Position numbers and translations under genes: made by a program. This document shows, one piece after another, positions 1 to 14,800 of a stretch of DNA of 60,000 nucleotides (position 1 is the first letter of the stretch; each line of letters starts with the position of its first letter). Source of the stretch: Membranipora membranacea (taxonomy: Eukaryota > Bryozoa > Gymnolaemata > Cheilostomatida > Membraniporidae); the NCBI GenBank assembly GCA_914767715.1, contig OU612069.1, positions 8,620,001 through 8,680,000 on the forward strand. Reading direction: 5' to 3'. Below the pieces are notes generated by a model. The model saw only the letters and a list, made by a program, of their open reading frames with translations. It had not been told where the DNA came from and made no database searches.

Positions 1-198
1 TGCAAAGCCGCGTCCCAAAATACAGAGTAAATACCAGAAAATTCTGTTTAGATCAAATTGTGCAAGACTGTTATACATTTATTATTAGTCATTTTTTATT
101 GAGAATTCTTATTTTACAACAGTGCACTCAGAAAACCAACCAATTTTATCATGAAAATTGATACAAAATACACATACATACATACATACAATTAAATT

Positions 199-325
199 TA
201 AAATTTTACAATTTTTATAGTATATTATATTATATTATATTATGTATTATATTATATTATATATTATATTATATTATATTATGTATTATATTATATTATA
301 TTATATATTATATTATATAATATAA
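199..325. repeat. Microsatellite (TATTA)n
   Basis: This is an almost pure A+T array of the 5-mer TATTA/TTATA, with occasional TG interruptions spaced about 46 bp apart. Confidence 0.9.
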
Positions 326-419
326 TACATCTCATTGAAGTTTCCACACATGCAATCATGATTCTTACATCTATCCAATATGTTTGGCCAAAGTCAAAAA
401 AGCTGAATGGCCATTTGTG

Positions 420-535
420 TTGCTGGATACTGTATATTGTGTACTGTATACTGGATACTGTATACTGTATACTGTATACTGTATACTGTATACTGTATAC
501 TGTATACTGTATACTGTATACTGGATACTGTAGGA
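420..535. repeat. 7-bp tandem repeat (CTGTATA)n
   Basis: The unit ACTGTAT recurs about 16 times, with variants CTGGATA near both ends. ORFs translated through it (YTVYCIL repeats) are artefacts. Confidence 0.9.
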
Positions 536-876
536 ATATTTTCTATATCCCATCAGCATTCAGCAAAAAATGACAATTCACTTTTTTGTTTGTTGACAAA
601 GGAAAGAACTTAATTGTAGTTGCTAGTTTCAGAAAGTTTGCAGAATGATTTACAGTGAAATAGACTAAATTGTTTAATAAGCTTTATAGTCTGAATAGTA
701 ATATATTGCTACTCTTTTAGCAGAACATCATACAGGATGTCAAAAATTAAGACTGAAAGGGTTTTAGTGTTATACCTATCAGTATCAAAGTTTAAAATGA
801 TATGCCGTTATAATCACGGGACCTTTTTAAACAATTGCAAACTGTCTTTGATGGATTTACCAATAAACTAATATTA

Positions 877-3800
877 TTATTTTATCGTTTTATATCTAAC
901 ATTCTCACCAATAAATGCAGGACTCTCTCCATCTCCGATTGCAGTGCCAATGCATCTCATTCCATAGAGGACAGTATCATACGGGCAAACACATTGTCCC
1001 CTTGAGTGGTCATAAAGAAGCCCTATTACACCATACCCCCCACATGGGGAAGTACCACCATTAAGACTTTCCAGCTCTTCCTCTCTAGTCACTGTTTAAG
1101 GAAGACATGTAATAGAAGACGTAATTTTTTAAACATGTAATAAATACGTAGTAACAAACACGTAATTGATATGTAATATAGACACTTAATAAACATGTAA
1201 TAGACGTGTGATAGAAGACATGTGATAGATTAGCGACTTGCTTCAATACTTCAAAAAAGAAACAGACATCATATCCTAAAATACTTTTACACACAACTAA
1301 TTTTAAATCACCGCAATAGGTCAAATATCACAACTGAGAAAATATCACCACTGGGTATGCTTGATAATATTTCTTCGATTGAGGTCTATCAACTGAGGTT
1401 CATAAAAATTATCAAGATTCTGCTGCCACTACAAATCCGTGCTCATTAAATTCAGTAGAGCTCCAAGAACACTAGTTGAGGCAGCAATCTCAGAATTATC
1501 ACCTAATGAGCAGATAATTTGCACAAGCTGATCTTCAAAATCAGGGTATGAAATTAGGTGGTGACGTCATAACTGTCCACTAGTAAGGCGGTAACTTGTA
1601 GATAGTTACATCGATGATCAATTTCATACCCTGATTTCGACGATCAGTTCGTGTTAACTATTTGCGCATTAGGTGACAATGCTGAGATTGCAGCCTCATG
1701 ATGTAAGTTTTGAGCTATACAGAATACACTAAGCACACATTTGCATATGTGGCGGCAGTGGTTTATTACAACTGTTATCAAACTGAAAACCACTTCGATA
1801 CCACCACAGAACCTGGAGGTAGAATGCCAGTCTCATTGATTCTCAAATCTGGAACTCGGGAACACACTCCATCAAGGCAGTATGATGTAACAGCTGCAAT
1901 GAGAAGTTGTATTACTATACAAATTATCCCAGGATTTACTAGAGTTTTCCATGATTTCAAGAGGGCACAATCCTTTACTTACTTGCAAGAGTTGACAAGC
2001 TTAATCCTCCCCCCAAACCAAACAAAGCTTGTCAAGCTTATATTTGTCTCACATATTCAATAAAATTTGTTCCTAATGTAACAAATACATACTCTTTCTT
2101 TCCATGACAAGCTGACAAGAAATTATGCCTTAGTAAACATGTGATTCAGTTCAATTCATGCTAACTTGGCCTGTCAAGACTTGGCTATTTTCAAATTGTG
2201 ATAAACCCTTGTTTTTAGCAGGGGACAATGGCTCAGTTGGTTAGAGTGCCGGTCCTTAAGCATGCGAGTTTTGGAGGTTGTGGGTTCTTATCCCACTGCA
2301 GTAGTTGCCTACTGGGGATTGGTTGGACCCCAGGTGTGCTCTGACCTGCCTGCAAACAGAGAGCAACCTGGCGCAGAAATTGCCGCCTAGCCCTTCAGGC
2401 AATCATTGTTTCGCCGCCCATGCTTTGGGATGTGGCAGTATGGCCATCAGATTCTATTCATGTTTAATCAACCTTACAGCAGAAAACAGTTTCAGAGCAA
2501 GTCCTTCTGAGGTCATCAGCAATTTCACACATTCCATCTCCGTCCACACCGTTTGGTGAACATGTCAGGAAGCTTGGTATATGGAGCTCAGCACAGGTGT
2601 TTGTAACATCTCTTGAACATGACTTGCCCCCTTTTGGCAGGCACACATCCGTATCTTCTACCACTCCACAATAGGTGTTTGGTGGACAATTCTTTGTAGA
2701 GTATCTGCCACATCTATAATAGATAATGATATTCCACCAATATTCCACCAATATTCCACCAATATTTTACCAATATTACACTAATATTCTACCAATATTT
2801 CACCAACTTTTTACCAATATTACACCAATATTCTACCAATATTACACAAATATTCCACCAATATTACACCAATATAACACCAAAATTCTACCAATATTAC
2901 ATTAATATTCTACCACTATTCTATCAATATTCTAGGAATATTCTACTAATATTCTACCAATAATCTATCAATAATCCTTCCAATTTTCTACAAATTTTCT
3001 ACTAATATTACACCAATATTGCACAAATATTACACCGATATTCTACCATTATTACACCAATATCACACCAATATTACACAAATATAAAACCAATATTCCA
3101 CCAATATTCTACCAATATTACACCAATATAACACCAAAATTCTTCCAATATTCTACCAATATTACACAAATATTTTACCAATATTCTACCAATATTCTAC
3201 CAATATTACATCAATATACTACTAATATTCTACCAATATTACACTAATATTACAACAATATTCTATCAATATTCTACCATTTTTCTACTAATATTCTACC
3301 TGTTTCAGTATGCCCTGACCAGCATGAACAATAATGACTGTATTGATGACTTTTTTCACAGTGAAACTTAATTATCCTGCTTTCTTGTGTAACCAAGAGT
3401 ACAGCTTTCTGTTATTTCTAACTTGTTGTGATTAATATTTTCTTGTACGATATTCCTTTGTTAAATCAGTGTTGGCTCAGATGGCGATATTGTCAGTTTA
3501 GCCTGCCATCACTCCGTCTATTTAAAAGTGGGAGTTTTTATAGACGTAAAATTGTACCTTTAACATACTATTATTGTGGATGCGGATTATCGAATGCATA
3601 TTGGATCAATAACTTGTCAGTATTTTTCCGGATAACTGATGCATTTGATTTCTATGTATGTACCTGTATTTACATTTGATGTCACATTTTACTCCTGTTT
3701 ATTTGATGTGGAAGCAAGTTAATTCCTACTCATACTAGAATATTTTCTATGCATTGTTTTTACATGATTGCAGGTTACAATTAAAATGAATAGCTACGAA

Positions 3801-5834
3801 GCTCATTTATGGTTGACAATCAACAATCCTAATCCCATCCCAATACACTACCAATATTCTACAAATATTCTACCAATGTTCTACCAATATTCCACTCATA
3901 CTCTACTAATATTACACTAATATTACAACAATATGACACCAAAATTCTACCAATATTACACCAATATTCTACCAATAGTCTACCAATATTCCACCAATAT
4001 TCTAGTAATATTATACCAGTATTCTACTAATATTCTAACAATATTATGCCAATATTCTACCATCATCATACCGTTCATGCCTAGATAACCTGAGTAAGGG
4101 GCTCTCACCTGATTAGGCATGCTGCTGTTTGTTGACTAGGATCAATCAAGCAGGTGGTCACATTACCATCACACTGCGTCAGGATATCAGGATCACATTG
4201 TGTTGTGCAAAACCCTCCAGAACATATCAGTGAGGAGCCTGCACCTAATCAGTGAGTATGGTGGGTAAGGTGTTAGTCAAAAAATTGCAAGTTATAGTCA
4301 CTCCCCACATTTCGAAGAATGGCCTGCAAATAGTGGGTGCCTTAGAGGCAAGACTGAAGTGTCTGTGAAATTTTGATTTCAGTTTGTAGGCAGGTTTGAG
4401 CACACCTGGGGAACCAACCAGTCTCAGCAGATGGTGGACAGCAGTGGGTTTCGAACCCTTGACCTTTAACATTTGCATGCTGAAGGAACGACGCCACCTC
4501 TTACTTCTAAACATAAGTAGAGGTAGCTCATTTAAGTTAGAGCATCTGACCTGTTTCATGTAATTGTTGGAGTTTCTGGGTACAAATCTCAACTATTGGG
4601 CCTCTGTGCCCTAGGTATGCTCAAATGTGCCTGCTAACTGTAAGCATCTTGGCGCCAAATCAGCACTTATGTAATTATAGACTGTTTGCTAGCTTAAGCG
4701 CTTGAACTATGCTGGGATAGCTGGTAGAAACATTTCACTAACAATCAATGAAAGGCTACTACCAGCTATCACGGCACAGTTCACGCAATCAAACTATCTC
4801 CTAGCCGAAAAAGTGAGCTAGTGCCAGTGATTCGTGAACGACTGTGCATTGTATCTGTTCAGTTCAATTTCAATTTCTATATGAAAATATCAATATACCT
4901 ATACGATTGGTCCCTGAAATACGCAAGACAGACAACAAACAAAAAGAAAAAAGAAATGACCTTGTGACAAGTCTATAGTAGTGTAAATGTATTGAATGAA
5001 TCATAATATTGAGGATGTAATTGTAACTAACCACAGTCTGACTGAACAGTACAGGAGAACACCAGAGTATTGCCAGCAATAAACGCAGCTCCTCCACCCC
5101 TCTTCGGATTTCCTGATCCGGTGTCTGATGTAACGTTTGTACCACTAAGGTCAACACCTCGATTGAAATCTGCTCCGAACATTCCGGTCACATCTGATAT
5201 ATCCTGCAATTACAATATCATTAGAAAAAATTATGCCCAAACACGGTAGTTTCAGGTTGAAGTTCACACTGTGACAGTGGTGATAAATCTATAGTAAATT
5301 TGCTTAAAGTAAAATCTAACATCAAATAGAAGGACTTCAGTATTACCTTCGGCGAGGGATGTTGTTTGTCTACAGTATAGGAGCAGATACCAGGCCCTTG
5401 CTCATCATTGGTCAGGCCTCTTATACATGTGAACCCGTCTCCCTGTAAGCCACATTTATCTTCTTCACTATCTAGGAGTGAAATTTTATTGGCTGGTAAA
5501 CATGAAAGTCGCTACATTTTTTTGATATGAAAATTTGAAGTTTTATAGGGCTTCATAATACATAGTTCATTCCTCTTGGACTATTGGGAGCGTCATTAAC
5601 AAAGTCTATTATTGATGTGAAGCTGTTACCTAGCAGTGAATTCGAAATGGCCTGATAAGCAACAGATCTTATCATTTTTTTCTCATCGTTTTTTTAAAGA
5701 AGACTCACCTGAGACAAGAGCACAGGTTACATAACATCGCCCACTCATACATACATAACCATTAGGACAACGCTTTGTAATACTACAGCTCAATGAACAT
5801 CCTCCAAAAGCACATATATCAGGGCATTCACTGT
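877..5834 (-). CDS. Exons 38-44: C-terminal cysteine-rich region and stop
   Basis: The exons are 5709-5834, 5347-5471, 5032-5203, 4109-4238, 2478-2704, 1813-1893 and 877-1091. Exon 38 has [12 protein letters not shown]; exons 40-41 join to give [18 protein letters not shown]. Exon 40 also contains a Gly/Thr/Asp-rich, cysteine-poor insert ([18 protein letters not shown]). Exon 42 begins [15 protein letters not shown]. The last exon ends with [17 protein letters not shown], resembling an EGF-like end, then a charged tail ending YKTIK and TAA. There is no C-terminal hydrophobic segment. The intron between exons 41 and 42 holds a long minisatellite. Confidence 0.65.
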
Positions 5835-8800
5835 CTAAAACATACTGTATATGTCACTTTTAACTTTCCACTAAGCTGGCTTTAGAGGAATAATAATGTA
5901 ACAATCTACATACAAGGGGCAAAGTTTTGAAACCATTGGACATCTTGCCTGTGTTGCATCGGGACACACAGACAGAGTTCCTAGGAAATGAATTGTCCGA
6001 GCATTGCGAGTCGAGATCTGCATTTGTGTGGCGACATATACCATCAAGGCATATCTGCGTTGCTAGGTCGCAGTATTTGTCCTTCCATTCTGTCTGCGGA
6101 TCACACTAAACAAAGATACTATGTTAAATTATGTGGCAATAAAATATAAAAGCTTCAGACGATTTCATCTACGATAAACATTCAAACATGAAAGTTGTGT
6201 GTGTTATGAAATCATTTAAATATTAGAATAATATTGATCAATGCAACTACTGCCAGGGCTATATCTTGTTTCATCAACAGGCAATACAACTTTAGCAGTG
6301 TTGATTTTTTTCAAAAAACATAAGCGGAAGTGGTTGTGTCCTCTTTGCAAAATTCAAACAGACAGAGGATACACTCATGCTGGCAGAGCATCCTAAATTG
6401 ATTTTCAAATTGTTACAACACAAAAGCAAATGGCTTTGCCATGTAAGAGACAAGCAACTTTTAGTAATCAGTAAGGCCTAATTTTTATTGTGCTGGCTAA
6501 TAGTGTCACTCACTGCTTGCTCGCAGCGCCCTCTGTGGCACACAGTTCCATGTGGACACAACTTGTCAGCACCCTGGCACATGAAACCACACACCAAACC
6601 TGATGTACACAACTGACCATAACTACACTGATAATTCCGATCTCCAGTACATGGGAAATGACATAACCCTCCCATACAGATCAGAGTATGGGAACAGTGG
6701 AGATGTTCGTGGCACGCTGTCAAAAATAAATTTGTCTAGGATTACGTAATATAATTCATTATCAAGCTTTCTTTGTCATGTTGCCCCTTGGCACTATTTA
6801 GAAAAAAATCTGCTACTGGAATGATATAGACAGACAATGAGTTTTAAAAAAACACAGTTCAATAAATTAATTCAACCATCGTTAGCTGTCAATTGCATGA
6901 ACATTGATCGATATTAAAAAATGGAATATATGCATTCTTTAGCATTCAAGAGATGGGAATGTTGTTTTAGCAACAGTTTGGAAATGTGTCTTTAGGTAAA
7001 ATATTCTTGTTATATATGCCATGACTATAAAAAAAAATTGATGGCTTTCACTAATTAGCCAGTCTGCTAACACACATTACAGGATGTCGTATTGCTTTGT
7101 CTATTATGATGCAGTGGCAATGCAGTGGCTATTTCTTTTTCAGGTCAACCATGCTACATGCTAGATGCCTCTGTAATTGCTTCCAATAAATAACCCATAA
7201 ACATCACCAACAAACAGACATAATATTCTGAAAGGCAAAGTAAATCAAGAAAGTAAACAAGGTGGACAATGGCTGAATGCAAAAAATGGACCTACTAGAA
7301 GTTTCCGGAACACATGTATCATACAACAGCTGTTCTCCATCCTCACATCCACATACATGTTCTGATGTGATAGGATCCTGTGTACATACTCCAGCACTGA
7401 TCACTCGCCCACCTTCAATCAACATTAGACTGATTGTGAAGAAATCAGATTTTTTGATATCATTCTTAAGCTCTCAGTCTAATTTAGAAAACTATTTATT
7501 AACAGCAAGTGGCCCAGTTACAACTGATTTTCACTTTAAAGTTGAGATTGAAAGGTACTAAAACGGTATTATTCTTTATTTACTTTTTTAAAAAATGGTA
7601 CCTATGTATTACCTTTGCATCTCAACTTTGAGTAAAACTGAGTTACAACTGGGATATGTTGTTAATGAACTTTAAAGCAGTTTTCAAAAATGTACTGAGA
7701 ACTCCAGAATGATACCAAAAACCTGATTCCTTCATAATCACTTTGAGCAATTATACCTAGGCCCTTTGTAAGTTGGAAGTCAAGCCACATGGCAAAGATT
7801 AATGGCTTGACTAATGAATGAAAGTGGTAAATACCGGAAATGGTGATGGAATGATGCTGCTTAATCTATCATCAACGTAAGGTTCAATACAATGGAATGT
7901 CTGAATGTTCAGCATCACGAATTTTCACCCTGAATAAAGCGTAACCGGTTGGAAACTACATCCTCAAAAAAAATCAATTTTGAAAACACACATACAATAC
8001 AAATAAAATACAAATTCAAAAGAACTACATTACAAATATAATACAATTGCAACACAAATACAATAGAACTACAATACAAAAATAATACAAACTTAATACA
8101 AATACAATAGAACAACAATACAATGATACAAACACACTACAAACACAATTAAAGTTAGCAAAAAGGAGGCTGTATGTATACTCACATACTCAAATGTATG
8201 TATGTATACTCACAAAAAGAAAGGTAGAAAGTATCGTTAGCATCACATGGATATGTTTTTGGTGACGGTGATTTTGGCGGATTATAATATTTATCCCCAT
8301 CTGTAATGCACTGTCCCTCTTCACAACTGGCGTCTACTAACCCAGGTGGCCATTCACATCTGCCATATATGCACAAAGCGTATGGTCCTGGAAATATTTA
8401 CAACAATTTTATTAATTTAAATAATTTGACAAACATCTGACTGTTCAACATACATGATATTTCAATCTGTCGGTTTCATGTGGTTTTAGTAATTGCCAAA
8501 AGTATCTTTTATGGCTCGTTGAGAGACAGAATGCTTACACTCAAAATAGGGTGAAGATTGGGAGTTTTTCCTTAATGTAGAACTGACTGAATGAAAATGT
8601 TAACGGGGTTCATCGTCAACTTTGAAGTTGAGAGAGTTACCCTCTCATGGGAATAGGTACTTGGGAACCATAGTAATCACTAAGCATCGTAAACCCATGT
8701 CCAATGAAAGCCAAGCTACTCTTACATCAAAATGAAAGACAGTTTTCTAGACTGAGCTAAAGTGTATTGTGTGCCAGCAGGGAGAATGGAAGGGGGAGGA

Positions 8801-11800
8801 GCCTGCACTCGATAGGCCACACCTCTTATTATAACATGATCTTACTTTCGTTTTGGAGTTGTGCCCTCACAACGAAACCACGATTAGTGAATGGAAAAGT
8901 GTGGGTTGACAACTTTTCAAGTGACCAATCTATGACTTTCCAATGGAAAGTTCAAAAATAAAATATCATTGTTGTTGTATTGTAGAATGAAATTATTCTT
9001 TATTATTCTTCTTATGGCTGAAGAACACATGTGAAAGGGTAGTAAAACAATTCTTAGAGCTAAAAACAATCATCTTGATAAACAAATCTTACAGGGCAAG
9101 GTACCCATAATAGTATCAGTTTTTTGGGTTGTTTCATTGAGGAAAAGAAACTTAGCTTGTGAATCTGAATATTATTTCAGCACATGTGGTTAGGGGGTTT
9201 TGAGAGCTGTCCGACAATATCCTATTTACATACCTACTGTCACTAGAAGGCTGGGAACCTTACAGAATGTGGCAGTTTAAGAAGCGAAATATGTCGGCAT
9301 GGGCCTTTCATTGATGATTAATGAGTGTTATTAGCACAATTGTGTTGTAATAACTTGTCCAGTACATAATTCAAGTGTTCTGAATTAGTTGGTGACAATA
9401 ATTTTTAATGGATTGGTATATTTTATGGCTAAAACATAAAAAAACGAGTGTGATGTATCTATTAAAATACTTATTTCAGCCGTAATCAACATCTAATTCA
9501 CCAGTACTTGTCTGTGATTGGCCAATACTACTAGTGCAAGCTCCTCCCCCTTCCATTCTCCCTGGTGCCAGTACCAAATCAGGAATGGGAATCAAACTAG
9601 ACTGGGATTCAGTCCAACAATTTGGAGCTATCTACTCAACAACAAGCCAAAACCAATCAAAACAAAACCGAAACACAAGCACCTGGGTCTATTCAGAAAT
9701 GCACAACAGTGATACATGAGTAGATAACACCACAGAAGCAATATCCAACACAACTAATAGTACAGAAGCGGCCCCATTGTTTGATGGCCTGAATCCCAGG
9801 CTATTCTATGATGGAAACCAGATTATCTTTATATCAAAGTGAAAGAGGGGTTTGGAGACCTAGCTAAATTGTAGTGTGCCAGTACTAAATCAGGAATGAC
9901 TTAATGCACATAAAACCGAACAAAATAATTTTTACCACAATCAGCTGGTGTGTCACAGTCATGCTGAATTTTGAAGATCTCTTCACAAGCCCCTGCTAAG
10001 CATATCTTATAGCTGTACAAGGGATTGGAATTGCAGTCAAGATCCATCTCGCAATCTTCACCTACATTCTTTATGCAACTCTGAGAGTCGGAGCAAATCT
10101 GGAAAACGGATTGAATTCATGGTAATTAATAATATTCACTTTATTTGCTATTCAGTGCCCATATCTTGGCCAATGAGAATAAGCTTTCATCACGACACAC
10201 ATGATACAAGTCCTCTATATAGCGCACCCTTGTACAAAGTAGGGAAGGACAAGTCAGGGTTATGTACGAAGAGTTCACCTCCATGAGCAGCTTGAGTAGT
10301 GACCGGGTTTTGAATCCTAACCACTACACCACCCTGCCACCCAGTTTGACATTGACTACAAGCAATGCGGTACAGATTTTAAAATATATTCAATGGTAAT
10401 CAACAGATAAGGCCAACAGCAGTTGAAATAATCATTTCTTTTACACTAGATATTTCTCTTTATCTGTCATACTTGCTAATTGGCATAAACACACAAAAAA
10501 CGGTAAAGTACAAAAATTCTGTAACAACTACAATAGTGGCACAATTAATGTAAGTGGTAAAAAATTGTAAGGAAAGTGATGATAGAGATAAACTCGCAAT
10601 GTTAAGGATACCTGTGATGGATGACAATCTGTTGCTCCTAAGGCGCATTTCTTTACACACATGTCGCTTTCACATGCCCAGTTATTGTCACCACAAGTGT
10701 CTGTATCTGCTCCAACACATGCTACAGAACAGTGGTCTTCAGATCCACACTCTCCACCGGGCATGAGACAATCAGAATCCTGGTCACAACCTTGAGTGCA
10801 CACGCCACCCAAACAGAGGTCACCTCTCAAGCAATCCTTATCTAGCTTAAAAGGAAAAACAGGATTCATCTGTTACACTTGGTAAGTACGAGAATCGATC
10901 ATATGAGTGGCCTTGGTAAAGGCAATCATAATATTTATGGTACCAAGGCCCACTTTTTCCCTGTTTTGACTCATTGAAGTAATACATTGAACTTTTTCCT
11001 ATCATAATTGGTAAAGATTGTGCTACAAAAGCATTCAAGATTTGCAAGAAAGGGAATGCAAAATTGTTTCTAGAGAAAAAAGAGATAATTATATGTTTCA
11101 TAGGGATTAGGAGGTAGCTCAGTTGGTTAGGGCGCCTGCCCTCTAATATGCAAGTTTTGGAGGTGTCGGGTTCAAATCCTGCTGCAGTCTACTGACTACT
11201 GGACTCAATTAATGCCCTGCAAACTGAGAGCAACTAGTGGGTGAACTAACGGCTGTGCCCTTAAGATACTTTCATTACTCAGTGTTCAGACAGAGGCAGA
11301 TCTGATTTTCACCCACATTTTTTCAAATCATTTGAAGGGATCTGGTACTCACCAAACAGGGACGGCTGCAAACACCAAGAACGCATTTGAATTGCTCTCC
11401 ACATACACTTAGCTGAGTAGATACTGTGCATGTCCTAGAACACACACCTCCATTACATATCAAGCCACCATTGCAATGATCATTCAGAGAGCATTGTGAG
11501 TGACATTCTCCCCCTGAGCAGAGCTGGCCCCCTTGGCAGTCTGTATCTAAAAGCACAAGAAACGCTGATCACTTCTTCTGCGCAAAAAAAACTGCTACAC
11601 AGAGTCAAATCATTGACATCAGTGGATATTGCTGATCACTCCTTCTGTAGCTGTGCTAAACCACATTGTGGCCCCTAACATTTACCTGAAGAGTTTGCTA
11701 ATTGCATTGTCATTGTGTGGACTGTGCTGTCTCAGGCTATGTGTGCTATCATGCCCGATTGGCTTCACTATCTGACTGTGTTTGTGTGGGTCATCAGTCA

Positions 11801-14800
11801 AATCCTTGATATCAGTCTTTTCTGCTGATATCTTTTTTTATTTAGTTTACTCACTCACTCATATGTGTGATTAACTCATAGGAGAATTTCTATTTGAATA
11901 TCCAGCACCGCCTGAATGAATTATACACTTGCAGAAACTCTTTTATAAAAGTTCAAAAAATATTTGTTACCTGTCATGCAAGTGTTGATGCAGTGACCTT
12001 CAACACAATCCTGGTGTGAAAAGCAGCCCGAACCTGCAGTACATGTCATTCTGCACCTATTCTCTTCACAAACCAGGTTTTGAGGGCAGCTGAACTCTAC
12101 AAAGAAAATTTTCTTGATTGGTTTAGTTTATTACCACTCCATCAGGTCTGGTTAAGTCATGCCTAATTTTCATGATAGTATGAGGTTGAAATTTAATTCT
12201 ATATTGATTACAACCTGAGCGAAAAATTTGGAGTAATCTCAGGAATTTTCACTGAGCAGACTTCTTATCAACGAAAAAAGATAGATAGAGGGGGGAGGGA
12301 GATACTCAACAGCTTGGCAATAAACTTACCTGGTATGTCCAAGTTGAGACAACTTTGCTCACATAAACCTTCCACACAGTGATGATTCCACGGACATTGG
12401 CCATCACCGTTACATACCAGAAAGCAATTACCTGACAGACATGCAAAACCAAGGCATTCCTCGCTGTCATAGCAATCTACAATGCCAGCTTTAAATTTAC
12501 ATCTTAATTCTTTACACTTAAGAGGCATATACCCATAAATCCTCCAATCGCCTGCCAGCGAAAAGCAAGCGCACTAACCGATTGTGTCATCTCACCATCC
12601 TCAAAAAAGATTGGTTGATTGCGCTAATTACCATGCCTACTATTCATAATAACTCTATCTATTTTAACTATGGAAAACGCAAAATGGACTGTAAAACACG
12701 CATGAACTACAGCCTCTGGCTTATTTGAAGCAAAAGTATCGTTGTCGATATCGGCAATTTAGCCGTCATTCATTTATAGAGACTATCCTCGATTATGATT
12801 CAGCGATAGTAAAAGAGCCGTCCACACAAGAAAACTTCAATTGGAAATAATTTAAACCCTGCAATACTTCAAGTTCTCTTACAAGGGCTGTCGTTTAGGG
12901 GAAATGGTAGGGGAGGCAAAAGTCCGAGGCGAGTCAGAAGCATCACCAGTAAGCTCCTTGCCGAGCAATTTGAGACATATTATGATAAGCAAATGGAAAT
13001 CCCAGAGCAGCTGATTCAAACATGAATTATTCAATGGTGGTGTTTTTAGGTCTCTGTATTTAGCTTACTAGGAGAGACAGTGCCTCATGCCTCCCTTAGT
13101 ACTACGGGTCTGCTTACCGTCTGTATCTGTTGGCGTCGATTCACACCTTGTACCTCCATACGACTGCTTATTCTCTGAGCGGCAGTCACACTCCTCAGTC
13201 TTACATACAGTCGCCACCAATCCTGTGTTAGTTTGCTGTGAGAAACACTCACCGCCCCTGCAATCTTCATATGGCCCTATAACATGCAGGTTCATCATTG
13301 TTCATTTGTTTAAAGCGGTGCCTTGAAAGTTTTTCAGATAACAGAGTAGTCAAAAGTAACTTGTTGACTTCTTGCTGCAGTGGTGGGCTTAGTTGGGAAC
13401 CCTTTTCTTTTTGTGGGTAGTTCAATGATATTATTTGGTCGCCCTATTTAAAGGTCCTCCTTAAGCTTGAGGATAGTGTTGGGTGGAGACCCTATACCCT
13501 TGCCCGCTGTAACTCGCTTCTCTCTTTTTGAATGAGTCAGAGGGTAATTCATAAACTAGTAATAGCCTTGAAACTTTGTTCATAATTAGCTGCAGTAGGG
13601 TGTGTCCTCTTCACCGTTCTCTCAAGAAGAAGATGCTCAGAAGATAGAAAATAGTGCTAGGCCTCTGGCAGACAACCGCTACCCATATAGGACAGAGCGG
13701 ATATAGGTGGGGATAGGGGGTGTATTTATACTACTACTGCCACTCATGCAAATTTGTGCTAATTGAATTCTGCATGGCTCCAAGATAATTAATTGAGACT
13801 TAAATCTCATAATTGTCACCTAATGGACAAGTAATTTGCATAAACTGATCTTCAAAATCAGGGCATGAAATCTACGCACCAGCTTATGACGTGTACAGTG
13901 TGCACTAGTAAGACGGTAACTACGTCACCCGATGGGGTAGATAATTAATTTCATACCCTGATTTTGACGATCAGTTTGTGCAAATTATTTGCTTATTAGG
14001 TGACAATGGTGAGATTGCAGCCTCATTTCATTAGTTTTGAGCTACACAGAATTCTATAAGCGCATATTTGGCTGTGTGGCAGCAGTGGTTTAAGAACCAT
14101 GTTCCTTGTGAAAATATGTCAATGGTTTTATATAATCACTCTATTTAGCTGGCCTTCTTAAGCCTGAGGATAGTGATGGGTTGAGACACTATAACCTCGC
14201 CATCCATAACTGGTTTTTTTTTTACTCAGAGGGGAATCTTTAAACTGCCTGTAAGCAAACAGTATACCTCCTGTGTGTTATGGTCTAGATCCAATGAGAC
14301 CTAGTATACTTGTAACAATGTATAACTGTGAGCATGTTACTGAATATTGTTGTTAGCTATATATTATGAACTTTATTAACCATCGATCAATGCGTGAAGC
14401 AAATAAGACCATGTGAAAACAAAAAACAAAAGAAGCAATGAGAAGGCATTGAAATATCGTTTATCAAAACATACCGCAGTCTTCGCTTCCGTCACATGAT
14501 TCACCAATGTTGACAGCCCTCTCACAAGTGCCCTCTGTATTACACCAGGCAAGTGATCCACAGTCCCCCACATTGTGACAGCTTGTATTCGGGTCAGATG
14601 GTGACACACAAACTCCTTGTGCCTCATCGCAAAATACAGTTGCGGGACATTCGCTATCAGCTGCACACGGTATCTCCCCAGGATTGTACAGTAAACACAT
14701 ACCTGTAAAAATAAAAGGGAAATTTTCTGTGAAGAAAGAATTTGAGCAGCATAATATTATTGAAAACAATTTATTAGCCTCATCTCAGCGGCACCTCTTC

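Larger units (their letters stand above)
1..876. other. 3' flank of the giant gene, AT-rich with microsatellites
   Basis: This stretch lies downstream of the stop codon of the minus-strand gene and probably includes its 3' UTR. It contains two simple-sequence arrays listed separately. TTTATT motifs (AATAAA on the minus strand) occur, for example near 78-90, but the polyadenylation site cannot be fixed. No other gene is seen. Confidence 0.5.

Noticed and set aside
358-613. Three overlapping ORFs with YTVYCIL repeats
   Set aside because: They are translations of the 7-bp CTGTATA repeat.
2221-2300. tRNA gene
   Set aside because: The A and B boxes are present but the acceptor stem does not pair and a shared non-tRNA body follows; it is a SINE.
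2728-4065. CRISPR array
   Set aside because: There are no spacers; it is a contiguous 11-bp tandem repeat in a eukaryotic intron.
12960-13326. Alternative frames over exon 28 (61-aa and 76-aa minus, 79-aa plus)
   Set aside because: Only the frame with CRGGECF and CDCRSENK keeps phase with exons 27 and 29; the others are shadows.
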